A DNA stretch of 64,000 nucleotides from NCBI GenBank assembly GCA_023412475.1, contig JAEYNR010000049.1, positions 1 to 64,000 of the forward strand, read 5' to 3'. Below the pieces are notes generated by a model that was not told the origin of the DNA, made no database searches, and worked only from the letters and a program-made list of their open reading frames with translations. Source of the stretch: Fibrobacterota bacterium (GTDB taxonomy: Bacteria > Fibrobacterota > Chitinivibrionia > Chitinivibrionales > Chitinispirillaceae). Made by a program: the position numbers and the translations under genes. Below are positions 63,624 to 64,000 of this stretch, one piece after another (position 1 is the stretch's first letter; every line of letters starts with the position of its first letter).

Positions 63624-64000
63624 TTAGTCCAGATAGATATCGTTTACATTACTGTCAATCTTAACATTGTTTTTGTAAGCAGTGTACCAGTCAAAATATG
63701 CTTTCTGGACCATTTGATTCTTCAGTCTGTCTCTTATCAAGGTGATTTCATTTGAATCCCAAGGTATGCTATCAATGCTGTTTTTCCATAAAGGTTTTAC
63801 CACAAAGAAAGAACTGCCTTGTTCGATAAGAGGGGAGTTCTTACCCAACGGAAGCGCACAGGCAGCAGCCGCAACTTTGGAATTATAACCTACACCCGGG
63901 ATATACTGTGCACAGCTTATTGTATCGGTAGTTCCGGCAACTATGTTGGAATCGGCCTTTTTAAGGTCAGCCAGAGAAGCATCACTGCTCAGTGTTGACA
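63624..64000 (-). CDS. SurA/PpiD-like periplasmic chaperone, C-terminal part
   Basis: The frame is open from the stop at 63624 to the window edge, so at least 125 residues are C-terminal to a truncated gene. AQYIPGVGYNSKVAAAA, then LPLGKNSPLIEQGSSFFVVKPLW, and the final AYFDWYTAYKNNVKIDSNVNDI are the pattern of the end of a parvulin-type peptidyl-prolyl isomerase/chaperone (SurA, PpiD or PrsA group), where a C-terminal helix ends in W/Y...I.DN. A short TTG-initiated frame at 63848 is internal and not the real start. Such proteins fold outer-membrane barrels. Confidence 0.7.
   Translation of the reverse strand, partial: STLSSDASLADLKKADSNIVAGTTDTISCAQYIPGVGYNSKVAAAACALPLGKNSPLIEQGSSFFVVKPLWKNSIDSIPWDSNEITLIRDRLKNQMVQKAYFDWYTAYKNNVKIDSNVNDIYLD

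Noticed and set aside
63624..63848. A 74-residue gene starting at TTG 63848
   Set aside because: The same frame stays open to the window edge with chaperone-like sequence, so this is only the tail of a larger gene.

Overview
The window is AT-rich chromosomal DNA (about 40% G+C by eye) from a Gram-negative bacterium. The evidence for a double membrane is an outer-membrane Wzi-like barrel, a heptose-bisphosphate phosphatase, O-antigen/polysaccharide flippases, a SurA-like chaperone and a type VI secretion system. A type III glutamine synthetase (glnN), a PNGGE-type Ig-like lipoprotein and the overall gene style suggest the FCB group, most probably a Fibrobacterota/Chitinivibrionia-like lineage. 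That placement is inference; no rRNA or marker phylogeny is available here. Coding density is high, several genes start with TTG or GTG, and many lack a clear Shine-Dalgarno, so several starts are argued from family alignment.

Layout. 1-0.8 kb: a gene-poor end with a REP-like palindrome. 0.8-7.3 kb: an alpha/beta hydrolase, uvrB, an ABC ATPase plus HAD phosphatase (minus strand), and hisH-hisF. 7.6-11.8 kb (plus): a surface-polysaccharide block (GT4 glycosyltransferase, Wzx-type flippase, UPF0104-type membrane protein). 11.8-22.6 kb (minus): a long run of tightly packed genes (creatininase-like protein, an active/inactive M16 peptidase pair, folK, deoxynucleoside kinase, panC, a GH13 enzyme, gmhB, a YfhO-type membrane protein, a methyltransferase). 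22.7-23.1 kb: tRNA-Pro(CGG) and a degenerate copy of its 3' half. 23.5-28.4 kb (minus): transglutaminase-like protein, membrane-anchored AraC-type protein, coiled-coil protein, TPR protein. 28.7-37.5 kb: ammonium assimilation, with glnN divergent from gltB-gltD. 37.9-44.2 kb (minus): an SMR exporter and an envelope locus (GT4, Ig-like lipoprotein, Wzi-like barrel, TPR protein). 44.5-50.1 kb (plus): a biotin operon bioC-D-A-F-(BioH-like)-B with overlapping genes. 50.5-61.4 kb (minus): a type VI secretion operon tssA-B-C-hcp-E-F-G-M. 62-63.5 kb (plus, divergent): an FHA-transmembrane-MltD fusion. The window ends inside a SurA/PpiD-like gene.

Two results stand out. First, the FHA-TM-lytic transglycosylase fusion lies next to a T6SS operon that has no tssJ, tssK, tssL, clpV or vgrG in this window and whose TssM lacks the usual N-terminal membrane hairpin. 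A single protein could couple phospho-signalling in the cytoplasm to peptidoglycan opening at the secretion site. Second, a previously unnamed MITE-like repeat family is present. Two near-complete copies (207 and 292 bp) share terminal inverted repeats of the type GTAACTACTCAG...CTGAGTAGTTAC and near-perfect 8-bp flanking duplications. Degenerate partial copies lie in at least three other intergenic gaps, several of them just upstream of genes.
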